Origin: Bacteroidales bacterium
GTDB taxonomy: Bacteria > Bacteroidota > Bacteroidia > Bacteroidales > UBA10428
DNA length: 12,117 bases
Direction: 5' to 3'
NCBI GenBank assembly: GCA_016926235.1
Contig: JAFGOZ010000591.1
Span: 1-12,117, forward strand
The notes under the pieces were generated by a model that saw nothing but the letters and a program-made list of their open reading frames with translations, did not search any database and was not told where the DNA came from. The translations under genes and the position numbers were made by a program. Numbering within the stretch: position 1 is the stretch's first letter; each line of letters begins with the position of its first letter. Positions 1 to 7,361 of this stretch are shown here, piece after piece.

Positions 1-45
1 GTTAATAACCAGAATAACTCTGCGAGTTATTTCCGGTTATGTAAC
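1..45. repeat. 45-bp imperfect palindrome (hairpin)
   Basis: Positions 13-20 and 24-31 are perfect reverse complements around the 3-nt loop TGC. Positions 5-10 (ATAACC) pair with 35-40 (GGTTAT), and 1-4 (GTTA) pair with 42-45 (TAAC), with one bulged G at 41 and a small internal loop at 11-12 / 32-34. That gives about 18 Watson-Crick pairs in 45 bases. The structure may continue past the left edge. No T-run follows on the plus strand, so it is not a classical plus-strand terminator. It could be a repetitive palindromic element, the end of a mobile element, or a bidirectional or minus-strand terminator. The role is not known. Confidence 0.6.
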
Positions 46-504
46 ACTTGGTTTACATCATCATGAAAGAAAACTTATATTTGTTAACCAATGGTCTGAA
101 ATAAGGGAGTAGTTAATCGTCCCCGCAATGTAAGCATTCGGTCTGCTACATGTTGACAGAGATATGATTATGGACTATTTTGCCGAGAATCAGGTACAGA
201 AATTGGATATAGAATAAAACATAGACCTTGCTAAGGTGCATTTTTATAACCCCCAGGAGGATTATGAGCTGGATGGAACCGACTTATCAAAGAACGGCTT
301 GTTTTTACTAGGTTTTGAATGAAAAAATGATTTTTATCCAAAATGCTTGTCAAAAGATGAAGTTTTCATACAAATTAGCTGGTCAAAAAAATGATGAAAT
401 TTTGAACAAATTATATTTTTTTACAGCTTCTGCAGAATGGACTTTTTGTAGAGGACTCAATATTTTAGTTTTATTATATTTAGTAATTTCTATTTACATT
501 ATTT
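46..504. other. Gene-poor region upstream of the cluster
   Basis: No convincing intact gene was found. In the frame starting at base 2, codons read openly up to TAG 110-112, then continue with TAA at 131-133 and TAA at 215-217 and end at TGA 320-322. The stretch between these stops reads like protein (for example NPQEDYELDG near the end), so this may be a decayed gene or the tail of an upstream gene. I do not recognise the family. The part from 323 to 504 is very AT-rich and non-coding in appearance. If the gene cluster has its own promoter on this side it should lie here, but I could not find a clear Bacteroidota-type -7 element (TAnnTTTG) in a sensible position. Confidence 0.4.
134..322 (+). 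pseudogene. Possible gene remnant, one internal stop
   Basis: The frame from 134 to 322 encodes about 62 residues interrupted only by a TAA at 215-217, which a single C-to-T change from CAA (Gln) could have made. The second half contains a balanced, acidic, protein-like composition (VHFYNPQEDYELDG, then LSKNGLFLLGFE before the stop), unlike the AT-rich noise that follows it. There is no recognisable domain and no good start codon. It could equally be chance. It is in the same frame as the open stretch from base 2 to 112, so the whole of 2-322 may once have been one C-terminal coding region. Confidence 0.2.
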
Positions 505-1299
505 ATGAGTTGGTATTATTATAAGAGGGCATTGCTTTCAGATAAGGAAATTCATAAAGACATAGTAATTTCAAAAAAAGAAGCAAATTCGTTATTAAAA
601 TTTCACAAAGCATTCTTTTTGAGATATACCACTAATTTTGATCAAAAATACGTCTCTCCTGCATATTATATAATAAAAGATTCCTGGAATGGATTTGATG
701 AATTAAGCTCAAATGCCAGAACCCAAGTCAGGAAAGCTTTCAGAATGTGTGATGTTAAACGAATTAACAATGATATTTTAATCTCACAGGGCTATGAGGT
801 TTACAAAGAGAATATGACGATTCATAGAGAAAATGATTCATTACTAAATCCTGAAACTTATATCCAGATGATTTGTAATACAAGTAGTAGAGACTTATTC
901 GGTTGCTTTGATCGTCAAACAGATGAATTAATAGGTTACGCGCGAAATATAGTGGGAGAAGGAGTAAATTATTCAGGAATAAAGGCTAAACCAAAGTTTT
1001 TCAAAACTCATTATCCATTCTATGCTCTTTTTTATAAAATGAATGAATATTACTTATATGAATGTAAGAAAAAATATGTGTGTGATGGATTCAGAACAAT
1101 TGATAATCACTCAAATATTCAAAATTTCCTGATCGAAAAGTTTAAATTTAGAAAAGCTTACTGCAAATTGCATATTCATTATGTTTGGTGGTTGAAACTA
1201 ATAGTAAATTGCTTATATCCATTCAGGAAATTTATTACAATAGACAAGATTAGAAGTTTGTTATTCCAGGAGGAAATCTCAAGGAAGAGTATTACATAA
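505..1299 (+). CDS. GNAT/FemAB-like acyltransferase
   Basis: This 264-residue soluble protein resembles the GNAT-fold, FemAB-like transferases found in Bacteroidota polysaccharide clusters. The most characteristic part is the basic helix at residues 69-86 (SNARTQVRKAF, then VKR), the same Arg-rich pattern seen in FemAB relatives. It is followed by a typical GNAT strand around residues 130-150 (LFGCFDRQTDELIGYAR), where the ligand-carrying core is expected. The C-terminus (225-250) is hydrophobic and basic and may touch the membrane. The start at ATG 505 is the only sensible one, because an in-frame TAA lies at 484-486; no Shine-Dalgarno sequence is visible. It leads the gene run, ahead of a glycosyltransferase and a PGT. 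By family it would transfer an acyl, acetyl or aminoacyl group, probably to a sugar of the polysaccharide or its precursor; donor and acceptor cannot be read from the sequence. It is shorter than FemAB proper and distantly like the product at 7362-8234. Confidence 0.75.
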   Translation: MSWYYYKRALLSDKEIHKDIVISKKEANSLLKFHKAFFLRYTTNFDQKYVSPAYYIIKDSWNGFDELSSNARTQVRKAFRMCDVKRINNDILISQGYEVYKENMTIHRENDSLLNPETYIQMICNTSSRDLFGCFDRQTDELIGYARNIVGEGVNYSGIKAKPKFFKTHYPFYALFYKMNEYYLYECKKKYVCDGFRTIDNHSNIQNFLIEKFKFRKAYCKLHIHYVWWLKLIVNCLYPFRKFITIDKIRSLLFQEEISRKSIT

Positions 1300-1394
1300 C
1301 AAATTCAAATTAGTGAAAGTTCAATATTTAAAATACTCTTCGACCGAATGTTATTGAGAATTCCAGTGCATACTATATTAATTTCCTTGTTATC

Positions 1395-2639
1395 TTGAAT
1401 ATCTTATTAATAAATCATTATGCCGGTGCTCCAACCATGGGGATGGAATACAGACCATATTATCTGGCACAAGAATGGATCAGACTTGGACATTCAGTCG
1501 TTATTGTTGCTGCTGATTTTTCTCATCTAAGATCGAAACAACCAATAATTGACTCAGACGTGCAGTGTGAAAATATTGATGGCATCATTTATTATTGGAT
1601 AAAAACAAATAAGTATAAATTATCTGGCTTTAAGCGTATCCTGAATATGCTAATATTTATTACAAAACTATTGTACAATTACAAAAGAATAGCTGTGCAA
1701 ACTAATCCGGATATTGTTATTGCATCATCTACTTATCCCTTAGATATCTACCCCGCTTATCTTATTGCAAAGAAAAGTAAATCAACGCTGGTTTTTGAGT
1801 TACACGATTTGTGGCCCCTTTCTCCAATGATAATCGGCGGCTATTCTAAATATCATCCATTCATCTGGATGATGCAAAGAGCTGAGAATTTTGCCTGTAG
1901 AAAATGTGATTGCTTTATTTCATTGCTGGGGAATGCAAAAGATTACTTGATACAACACGGATTGAAGCATGAGAAATTCTTTCATATACCCAATGGATTC
2001 TCAGAAGAGGAAATTGAAATGACAAAAATTCATCTTCCACAGGAACATGCAGAGCTGCTGAAAAAATTGAAGTCTGAATCAAAGGTAATTATTTGTTATG
2101 CTGGTGGTCATGAACCATCTAATGCCCTAAAGAGTTTTGTTTCAGCTTCGATAAGTATGGCTGACAAGGAAACTATTGCATTTGTACTTGTTGGAAATGG
2201 TTCACAAAAGGATGGATTGATTAAGACTACAAAAGCATCCAAACAAAAAAATATTTATTTTCTTCCCCCTATACCCAAATCGTCAATCCATAAATTACTC
2301 CATCAATGTGATATCTTATACGCAGGGGGGATAAGGAGCATCCTGCATAGTTATGGTACATCTTTTAATAAAATAACAGATTATATGCTCGCCGGAAAAC
2401 CCATTATTTTTGCAGTGGACGAACCCAATAGTTTAATAGAAAAAACAGGGTGTGGCATGCAAATTCCAGCTGAAAATGAAATAGAACTCGTTAAAGCTTT
2501 TAAATTTATCGTGGAATTATCAGAGGAAAATAGAAGTGCAATGGGGAGGAAAGGTCGGGATTACGCTCTAAGGGAACTAAATTACACTTCATTAGCAAAG
2601 AAATTTATTGAATGTATCTACGTATCTAAAAAAAAGTAG
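1395..2639 (+). CDS. Glycosyltransferase family 4, WbuB-like
   Basis: This 414-residue GT-B-fold enzyme is a probable cytoplasmic glycosyltransferase that adds a sugar from a nucleotide-sugar donor to the growing lipid-linked oligosaccharide. The N-terminal domain begins with the usual strand MNILLINHYAG and continues with HDLWPLSP (residues 137-144), typical of the WbuB-like branch. The C-terminal donor-binding domain starts near residue 230 (VIICYAGG), with LVGNGS at 265-270 and SFNKITDYMLAGKPII (323-338), matching the family's donor-binding segment. The start is TTG at 1395: the frame is open back to 1332 but holds no ATG, and TTG gives the N-terminus expected for the family. No ribosome binding site is visible. 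It lies 95 bp after the GNAT-like gene and 50 bp before a PGT; WbuB-like enzymes commonly sit beside the initiating transferase and add the second or third sugar. The exact sugar is not predictable. Confidence 0.9.
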   Translation: MNILLINHYAGAPTMGMEYRPYYLAQEWIRLGHSVVIVAADFSHLRSKQPIIDSDVQCENIDGIIYYWIKTNKYKLSGFKRILNMLIFITKLLYNYKRIAVQTNPDIVIASSTYPLDIYPAYLIAKKSKSTLVFELHDLWPLSPMIIGGYSKYHPFIWMMQRAENFACRKCDCFISLLGNAKDYLIQHGLKHEKFFHIPNGFSEEEIEMTKIHLPQEHAELLKKLKSESKVIICYAGGHEPSNALKSFVSASISMADKETIAFVLVGNGSQKDGLIKTTKASKQKNIYFLPPIPKSSIHKLLHQCDILYAGGIRSILHSYGTSFNKITDYMLAGKPIIFAVDEPNSLIEKTGCGMQIPAENEIELVKAFKFIVELSEENRSAMGRKGRDYALRELNYTSLAKKFIECIYVSKKK

Positions 2640-2689
2640 AATTTTTGGAGGATGGTCTATTCCATTTTTAATATTAATATTGCGTAAAA

Positions 2690-3331
2690 ATGATAATAAA
2701 AAGATTAATTGACATTATTGGATCATTTCTTGGATTGATATTATTATTTCCAATCCTTATTATTATATCTTTTATTATTAGATTAAGAATGGGGAAACCA
2801 ATATTTTTTACCCAGATACGTACTGGCTTGAATGGGGAACCATTTAAAATTTATAAATTCAGGACCATGGTAATGAATCATGGGGGAATTTCTGTTTCAG
2901 TTGACGGAGAAAAAAGGATTACCCCTTTCGGTATCAAATTAAGAAAGTACAAATTAGATGAACTTCCCGAGTTTTGGAATGTTCTTATTGGTGATATGAG
3001 TCTTGTAGGTCCCCGTCCTGATATGCCCGAATACGCTGACAAGCTGAAAGGAGAAGAGAGACTTATTCTTGCTTTACGTCCCGGGATGACAGGTCCTGCT
3101 TCACTGAAATATGCAAATGAGGAAGTATTGCTTGCATCGGTCTCTGATCCAATAAAATACAATAATGAAGTTATATGGCCTGACAAGGTCAGACTCAATC
3201 TTTATTATTATCATAATAGAAGTCTCTGGAGAGACATTTATTATTTATGGAGGACAATCTTGTATGGGGCAAATTTGTTAATTGCAAATTTTAAAATGAA
3301 ACTCATGTCATCTTCTTGTGAATACAAATAA
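2690..3331 (+). CDS. Initiating phosphoglycosyltransferase (sugar transferase)
   Basis: This 213-residue protein is a small monotopic phosphoglycosyltransferase of the bacterial sugar transferase family (Pfam PF02397, PglC/WcaJ catalytic domain). Such enzymes move a sugar phosphate from a UDP-sugar to undecaprenyl phosphate, the first step of repeat-unit assembly. Visible landmarks are one N-terminal hydrophobic segment (about residues 5-31) that would form the re-entrant membrane helix, KFRTM at 56-60, the catalytic Asp-Glu pair in KLDELPEF (D90, E91), and the phosphate-binding GDMSLVGPRP ending at 110. The C-terminal part departs from the common form: after RPGMTG it reads PASLKYANEE where many members have LAQVKGRN, so it belongs to a different subgroup from the second PGT at 9516-10139. 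The start is fixed by an in-frame TAA at 2675-2677. Size and the absence of extra transmembrane helices fit the minimal PglC-like form. Confidence 0.93.
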   Translation: MIIKRLIDIIGSFLGLILLFPILIIISFIIRLRMGKPIFFTQIRTGLNGEPFKIYKFRTMVMNHGGISVSVDGEKRITPFGIKLRKYKLDELPEFWNVLIGDMSLVGPRPDMPEYADKLKGEERLILALRPGMTGPASLKYANEEVLLASVSDPIKYNNEVIWPDKVRLNLYYYHNRSLWRDIYYLWRTILYGANLLIANFKMKLMSSSCEYK

Positions 3332-3574
3332 AAAAAACACCGTTAATTCATTAACTTAGCTCTAATTTTCCTGGGCATCATACCTGGTAATTCAACGAAT
3401 CATAATTTTATATCCATTTTCATAATTTTTAAGATAGAGCAACGGTTGATCATCATATACTCCTACGCACTAAGCTAATAAAACTTATAATAATAACTCT
3501 AAGTACTTCTGCCCTTTCCTGATAGAATATTGAATGTGGTAATAAGGCTTCAACCCTAACCTAGATTTTTAAGG
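3332..3574. other. 243-bp intergenic gap inside the cluster
   Basis: This is the widest gap between genes of the cluster. It is AT-rich and stop-dense in all frames read. An inverted repeat GTTAAT-TC-ATTAAC lies at 3342-3355 directly after the PGT; it has an A-run before it and no T-run after it, so a plus-strand terminator is doubtful. No clear promoter was recognised, although a second transcription start for the amide-ligase gene would be plausible here. In the frame of the downstream gene, stops occur at 3344-3346 and 3476-3478, so that gene cannot simply be extended upstream. Confidence 0.5.
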
Positions 3575-5074
3575 ATGCAAGAATCATTTGAAATTTCACC
3601 ATGTGAAACACATGGGATCTTCGTCGATAATTTTGGGCGTATGGCTTCAAATCCAGGTAGTCTGGCAGATATGAATTCACAAATTAATGACGAAGCTGTT
3701 TTTAGCTTGCTCCAGTTTGGAGCAATAATTCCACCTCTTACACCCTGGAAGGGGATCCATAGGTTATTGCCCGGGTATAAATACCATGGAACAGAAACGG
3801 TTGGTCCAATTGAGCTATATCGAAAAGTACAGGTTTCAGAATCATCAGATCATAAACAACAAGCCGATGAGATTGAAAAACTTTTTGATAATATTTTTTT
3901 AAGGAATATTGGAGATCAGAAGGATCCAGTACTGCTGTTTAGTGGCGGTGTAGATTCCGGATTCATCGCCAGTCGTCTGGCAGCTTTAGGATATTATGAT
4001 AGTGTACTCATTAATTATAGCTTCGGAGATGATGATGAGGAATCAAAACTCGCTGAAGCGATGGCCAGACATTTAAAGTTAAAATATATACGTGTGTCAA
4101 TTGGAAATGATTTATGTCAATGTCTTAGAGAACCCGGGTTGATTTATTCTCAACCTTTCGGAGATTCATCAACAGTGCCTACCTCGGATTTAGCTTTTTC
4201 TGTAACAAAACATATCGATGTTTCAAATCGTATGATTCTAGATGGTACTGGTGCGGATGGTCTATTTGGGGCTACCATATTTATCGATAAATGGAAACGA
4301 ATATACCGAGTACCCAGGTTAATAAGAAAGGTTGCGGCTTTACCTTATGCTTATAAACTATGGCACTCAGAAGGGAGTCTTGAATATTATTCACGTATAT
4401 GTCGTCGCAGTGTAGAGATGCCTATGATCTCGGCTATATTTGCTCAAAATCCTTTAACTGGCCTGTTCTATAATAATATACATAAAGAACATATAGATAG
4501 TCTTCTTTTTAACTGGATTAGTCCTTGGGCCGGGGAATCATTAATAAATCGATATATTGGTTATGATCTTGCTTTATTGTGTGCCAGTATATGTGCTCAA
4601 AAGGCTCTGCCAATTCTAGAGGCTGCAGGCCATAAAGTTCTCTTTCCCTTTCTTGACATTAAAACAGTGAGAATGGTATTATCAACTTTTGCAAAATGGA
4701 AAATGGATGAAACAAAGGCTCCATTGAAAAAGTCTTTAGCACGACATATCCCGCAAAACATGATTTATAGACCAAAGAGTGGATTCACTGATCCGAAAGC
4801 AACGGTATTTTATCAGAGTGAATTTATTGATTATCTTCGATCGGCTATAGAACCAACAAGTCAGATAGGTCATTTATTAATAAAAAAACCGTTGCTAAAA
4901 GCGTGTTACCTTCTGACTCAACGAAAAAAACTTCCATATCAGACACTGAATCTTTTATGGGCGATCGTTTTTACGGATCGATGGTATCGGACTGTACGTA
5001 AAACCTTGACCATGAACGTTGATAGAAACACGGTATGCTACTATATTAATGTAATAAATCGTTTCTTTTTTTAA
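3575..5074 (+). CDS. Asparagine synthetase-like amide ligase, truncated glutaminase
   Basis: This 499-residue protein is an AsnB-family ATP-dependent amide ligase. The synthetase domain is clear: the PP-loop SGGVDS at residues 123-128 binds ATP pyrophosphate, QPFGDSSTVPT (193-203) and LDGTGADGLFG (222-232) match the usual active-site segments, FPFLD follows at 357-361, and KAPLKK ... RPKSGF (381-404) matches the C-terminal conserved region. The usual N-terminal glutaminase domain of about 200 residues is reduced to roughly its last third (FGRMAS ... WKGIHRLLPG, up to residue 67), and the N-terminal nucleophile Cys is absent. Glutamine hydrolysis is therefore not expected; the enzyme would use free ammonia, another amine, or a partner. 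In place of the usual acidic residue in the GxGxDE motif there is Gly (DG, 228-229). Relatives in sugar clusters amidate uronic acids, and other members close lactam or peptide bonds. The substrate here is probably a sugar carboxylate, by context only. ATG 3575 is preceded by AAGG with no spacing. Confidence 0.85.
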   Translation: MQESFEISPCETHGIFVDNFGRMASNPGSLADMNSQINDEAVFSLLQFGAIIPPLTPWKGIHRLLPGYKYHGTETVGPIELYRKVQVSESSDHKQQADEIEKLFDNIFLRNIGDQKDPVLLFSGGVDSGFIASRLAALGYYDSVLINYSFGDDDEESKLAEAMARHLKLKYIRVSIGNDLCQCLREPGLIYSQPFGDSSTVPTSDLAFSVTKHIDVSNRMILDGTGADGLFGATIFIDKWKRIYRVPRLIRKVAALPYAYKLWHSEGSLEYYSRICRRSVEMPMISAIFAQNPLTGLFYNNIHKEHIDSLLFNWISPWAGESLINRYIGYDLALLCASICAQKALPILEAAGHKVLFPFLDIKTVRMVLSTFAKWKMDETKAPLKKSLARHIPQNMIYRPKSGFTDPKATVFYQSEFIDYLRSAIEPTSQIGHLLIKKPLLKACYLLTQRKKLPYQTLNLLWAIVFTDRWYRTVRKTLTMNVDRNTVCYYINVINRFFF

Positions 5075-5113
5075 TTTTAGTTTCATTAAGAAAATATAAG
5101 GAATCATTAGGAA

Positions 5114-6133
5114 ATGAAATCTTATAATATAATCTATTTGACAGATATTCCTTCCTTCTATAAAGTAAATCTTCTTAACAAAATTGCTGAGAAAAGGAAT
5201 CTTTTAGTCATCTTTCTGCATGACATTAGTCCGAATCGAAACAATGATTTTTATAATGGTGACCGGAAGTTTGACTGGATATCTTTTGCTGAGGAATCCG
5301 TTCCTTGCCAGATAATAAAACTATCTAAATTACTTAGAAAAACAGAATATAATTCATTAATTATTTGTGGTTGGCGATATTCAATATTTTGGTTTTCAGC
5401 TTTCATCAGCCCAAAATGGAAAAACTCAGTTGTTGTGGAATCAAGTATTAATGAAAGTAAAACCGAAGGGTTGAAAGGAAATATTAAAAGGATTTTCTTG
5501 AGTCGGATTTCGAAATCTTATGTACCTGGAAAGTCTCAGGAACTGTTGTTAAAAAATCTGAGTTTTAAGGGGGAAATTATTATAACTAAGGGAGTGGGAA
5601 TATTTAGAATTCAGGAACAGCCTGTTTATTACTCCAAAAATGAAGTTAAGAATTTTATATTTGTTGGGAGATTATCTCCGGAAAAAAACCTTGAGTACTT
5701 AATTAGAACATTCAATGACTTTCCAGACCTTACACTCAATATTATCGGTTTTGGTCCGCTGGAAATGCAATTGAAGAAAATTGCCATGAGAAATACTAAA
5801 TTCTTTGGAGCAGTTGGCAATTCATCATTACCGGATTATTACAGGAAAAATGACGCATTGATTCTTCCTTCTATATCGGAAGTATGGGGACTGGTTGTAG
5901 AAGAAGCTCTGAATAATGGCTTGCCTGTTATTATTAGTGAAAAAGTTGGTTGTGGTAGTGAAATTATTGTCCCGGATTATAATGGAATTATTTTTTCTCT
6001 ATCAGAAACACGTTCCCTTGAAGAAGCAATATTAAAAATGCTTGATATCAGGTATTATAATTCATTACGATATAACATTTCCAGGATGGATTTTAATAAA
6101 GTCGTACAGCATCAGGTAGATTGCTATCTATAA
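5114..6133 (+). CDS. Glycosyltransferase family 4
   Basis: This 339-residue protein is a GT-B-fold, retaining-type GT4 glycosyltransferase, slightly shorter than the usual 360-400 residues. The donor-binding half is easy to see: FIFVGRLSPEKNLEYLI at 181-197, LNIIGFGPLEMQL at 208-220, and the EX7E-type motif SEVWGLVVEEAL with E256 and E264, followed by GLPVIIS (269-275) and CGSEII. The N-terminal acceptor half is less conserved, starting with a strand YNIIYLTDIPSFYKVNLL. The gene begins 39 bp after the amide ligase; AAGGA lies about 11 bases and AGGAA immediately upstream of the ATG, a weak translation signal. It probably acts at the cytoplasmic face of the membrane, adding one sugar to the undecaprenyl-linked unit. 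Donor and linkage cannot be predicted. The C-terminus is short after the donor domain but shows no sign of a frameshift. Confidence 0.92.
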   Translation: MKSYNIIYLTDIPSFYKVNLLNKIAEKRNLLVIFLHDISPNRNNDFYNGDRKFDWISFAEESVPCQIIKLSKLLRKTEYNSLIICGWRYSIFWFSAFISPKWKNSVVVESSINESKTEGLKGNIKRIFLSRISKSYVPGKSQELLLKNLSFKGEIIITKGVGIFRIQEQPVYYSKNEVKNFIFVGRLSPEKNLEYLIRTFNDFPDLTLNIIGFGPLEMQLKKIAMRNTKFFGAVGNSSLPDYYRKNDALILPSISEVWGLVVEEALNNGLPVIISEKVGCGSEIIVPDYNGIIFSLSETRSLEEAILKMLDIRYYNSLRYNISRMDFNKVVQHQVDCYL

Positions 6134-6165
6134 GGGTATTTTACGCTATTACATTCTAAAATAAG

Positions 6166-7314
6166 ATGATTCTGGGAGTTGATGCATCAAATATCAGAAC
6201 TGGAGGGGGTATTACTCATTTAACTGAGTTACTAAATGCGGTTGAACCAGATAATTATGGATTTGAAAAAGTAATTTTATGGTCAAGTAAAAGTACCTTG
6301 TATCAGTTACAAAACTATGAATGGTTGATTAAAGAAACTCATCATTTATTAGATAAATCTTTTGTCCATAGTTTTTATTGGCAAATTTTTCTTTCGGGAA
6401 AAAGTGCCAGAAAATTGGGCTGCTCATTATTATTTGTTCCCGGAGGAAGTTATATAGGTTCTTTCAGACCATTTGTTACAATGTGCCGCAATATGTTGCC
6501 ATTTGAGTGGATTGAAATTTTACGTTTCAAAAGCTGGATAGTAAGATTGCGTTTTCTGATCTTGCGTTTCGTGCAAATAACCACATTTCGAAATGCTGAT
6601 GGTTTAATTTTTTTAACAAAATATGCCAGAGGCAAAATATTACCGTTGCTTGGAAAGAAACCACCAATATTTATCAATATTCCTCATGGAATTAATTCTG
6701 CATTTTCCCAGCCACCCAAAACACAAAAATTTATAAATGAATATTCATTACATGAGCCTTTTAGGATTCTTTACGTATCAGTAATAACTGAATACAAACA
6801 TCAGTGGAATGTTGTAAAGGCCGTATATAAATTACGAAAAGAAGGTCTCCATGTCGTACTGGATTTAGTTGGCCCTGCCTATAAACCAGCATATAAGCAA
6901 TTGCAAAAAGTCATAAAAGAAACAGAAGGGGCAGATAATTTCATTTATTACCACGGTTCAAAGCAACATTCTGAGCTATCGGATTTTTATAAAAGATCTG
7001 ATGCTTTCATCTATGCGTCAAGTTGTGAAAATATGCCAAACATTTTAATTGAAGCCATGTCAGCAGGATTACCTATTGCCAGTTCGGATAAAGGTCCTAT
7101 GCCAGAGATTCTAAATGAAGCCGGTATTTTTTTTAATCCATTGGATGTAAATGAAATATATTTATCACTGAAAGAATTGGCAGAAAAAAAAGAGAAAAGA
7201 CAGGAATTAGCAGAAAAAAGTTTTAGATTAGCTAAAGAATACTCATGGGAAAAATGTGCACAGGAAACTTTCAGCTTCCTGAAGAGTGTAGTAATAAACG
7301 TACTTAAATCTTAG
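6166..7314 (+). CDS. Glycosyltransferase family 4, MtfB-like
   Basis: This 382-residue GT4 glycosyltransferase begins with MILGVDASNIRTGGGITHL, the glycine-rich first loop typical of the mannosyltransferase MtfB/WbpY-like branch. The linker and donor domain follow: FINIPHGIN (169-177), FRILYVSVITEYKHQWNVVKAV (199-220), DLVGPAYKPAY (233-243), and the EX7E motif CENMPNILIEAMSAGLP with E288 and E296. YKHQ at 210-213 replaces the more common YKN and is typical of this branch. It starts 32 bp after the previous glycosyltransferase without a visible ribosome binding site, so translation may be coupled or leader-independent as is common in Bacteroidota. By family it often transfers mannose, rhamnose or a related deoxysugar, but the sequence alone does not fix this. 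It acts on the lipid-linked oligosaccharide in the cytoplasm. Confidence 0.93.
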   Translation: MILGVDASNIRTGGGITHLTELLNAVEPDNYGFEKVILWSSKSTLYQLQNYEWLIKETHHLLDKSFVHSFYWQIFLSGKSARKLGCSLLFVPGGSYIGSFRPFVTMCRNMLPFEWIEILRFKSWIVRLRFLILRFVQITTFRNADGLIFLTKYARGKILPLLGKKPPIFINIPHGINSAFSQPPKTQKFINEYSLHEPFRILYVSVITEYKHQWNVVKAVYKLRKEGLHVVLDLVGPAYKPAYKQLQKVIKETEGADNFIYYHGSKQHSELSDFYKRSDAFIYASSCENMPNILIEAMSAGLPIASSDKGPMPEILNEAGIFFNPLDVNEIYLSLKELAEKKEKRQELAEKSFRLAKEYSWEKCAQETFSFLKSVVINVLKS

Positions 7315-7361
7315 CTCTATTCAAAAGCTCAGCTTGGCACTTCTGGATATTGTGATACCCT

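Noticed and set aside
1..45. Integron attC site
   Set aside because: The ends do not match the required inverse core (RYYYAAC at the left, GTTRRRY at the right) and no integrase is in the window.
315..524. 69-residue frame with a TTG start and hydrophobic C-terminus
   Set aside because: No start signal, very AT-rich low-information sequence, and it overlaps the well-supported gene at 505. The hydrophobic end is what T-rich DNA gives by chance.
2878..3198. 106-residue minus-strand frame
   Set aside because: Lies entirely within the phosphoglycosyltransferase gene, whose motifs are all on the plus strand; it is a shadow.
3342..3355. Short inverted repeat as a terminator of the first operon
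   Set aside because: Only six AT-rich base pairs, two-base loop and no following T-run; too weak to call a terminator.
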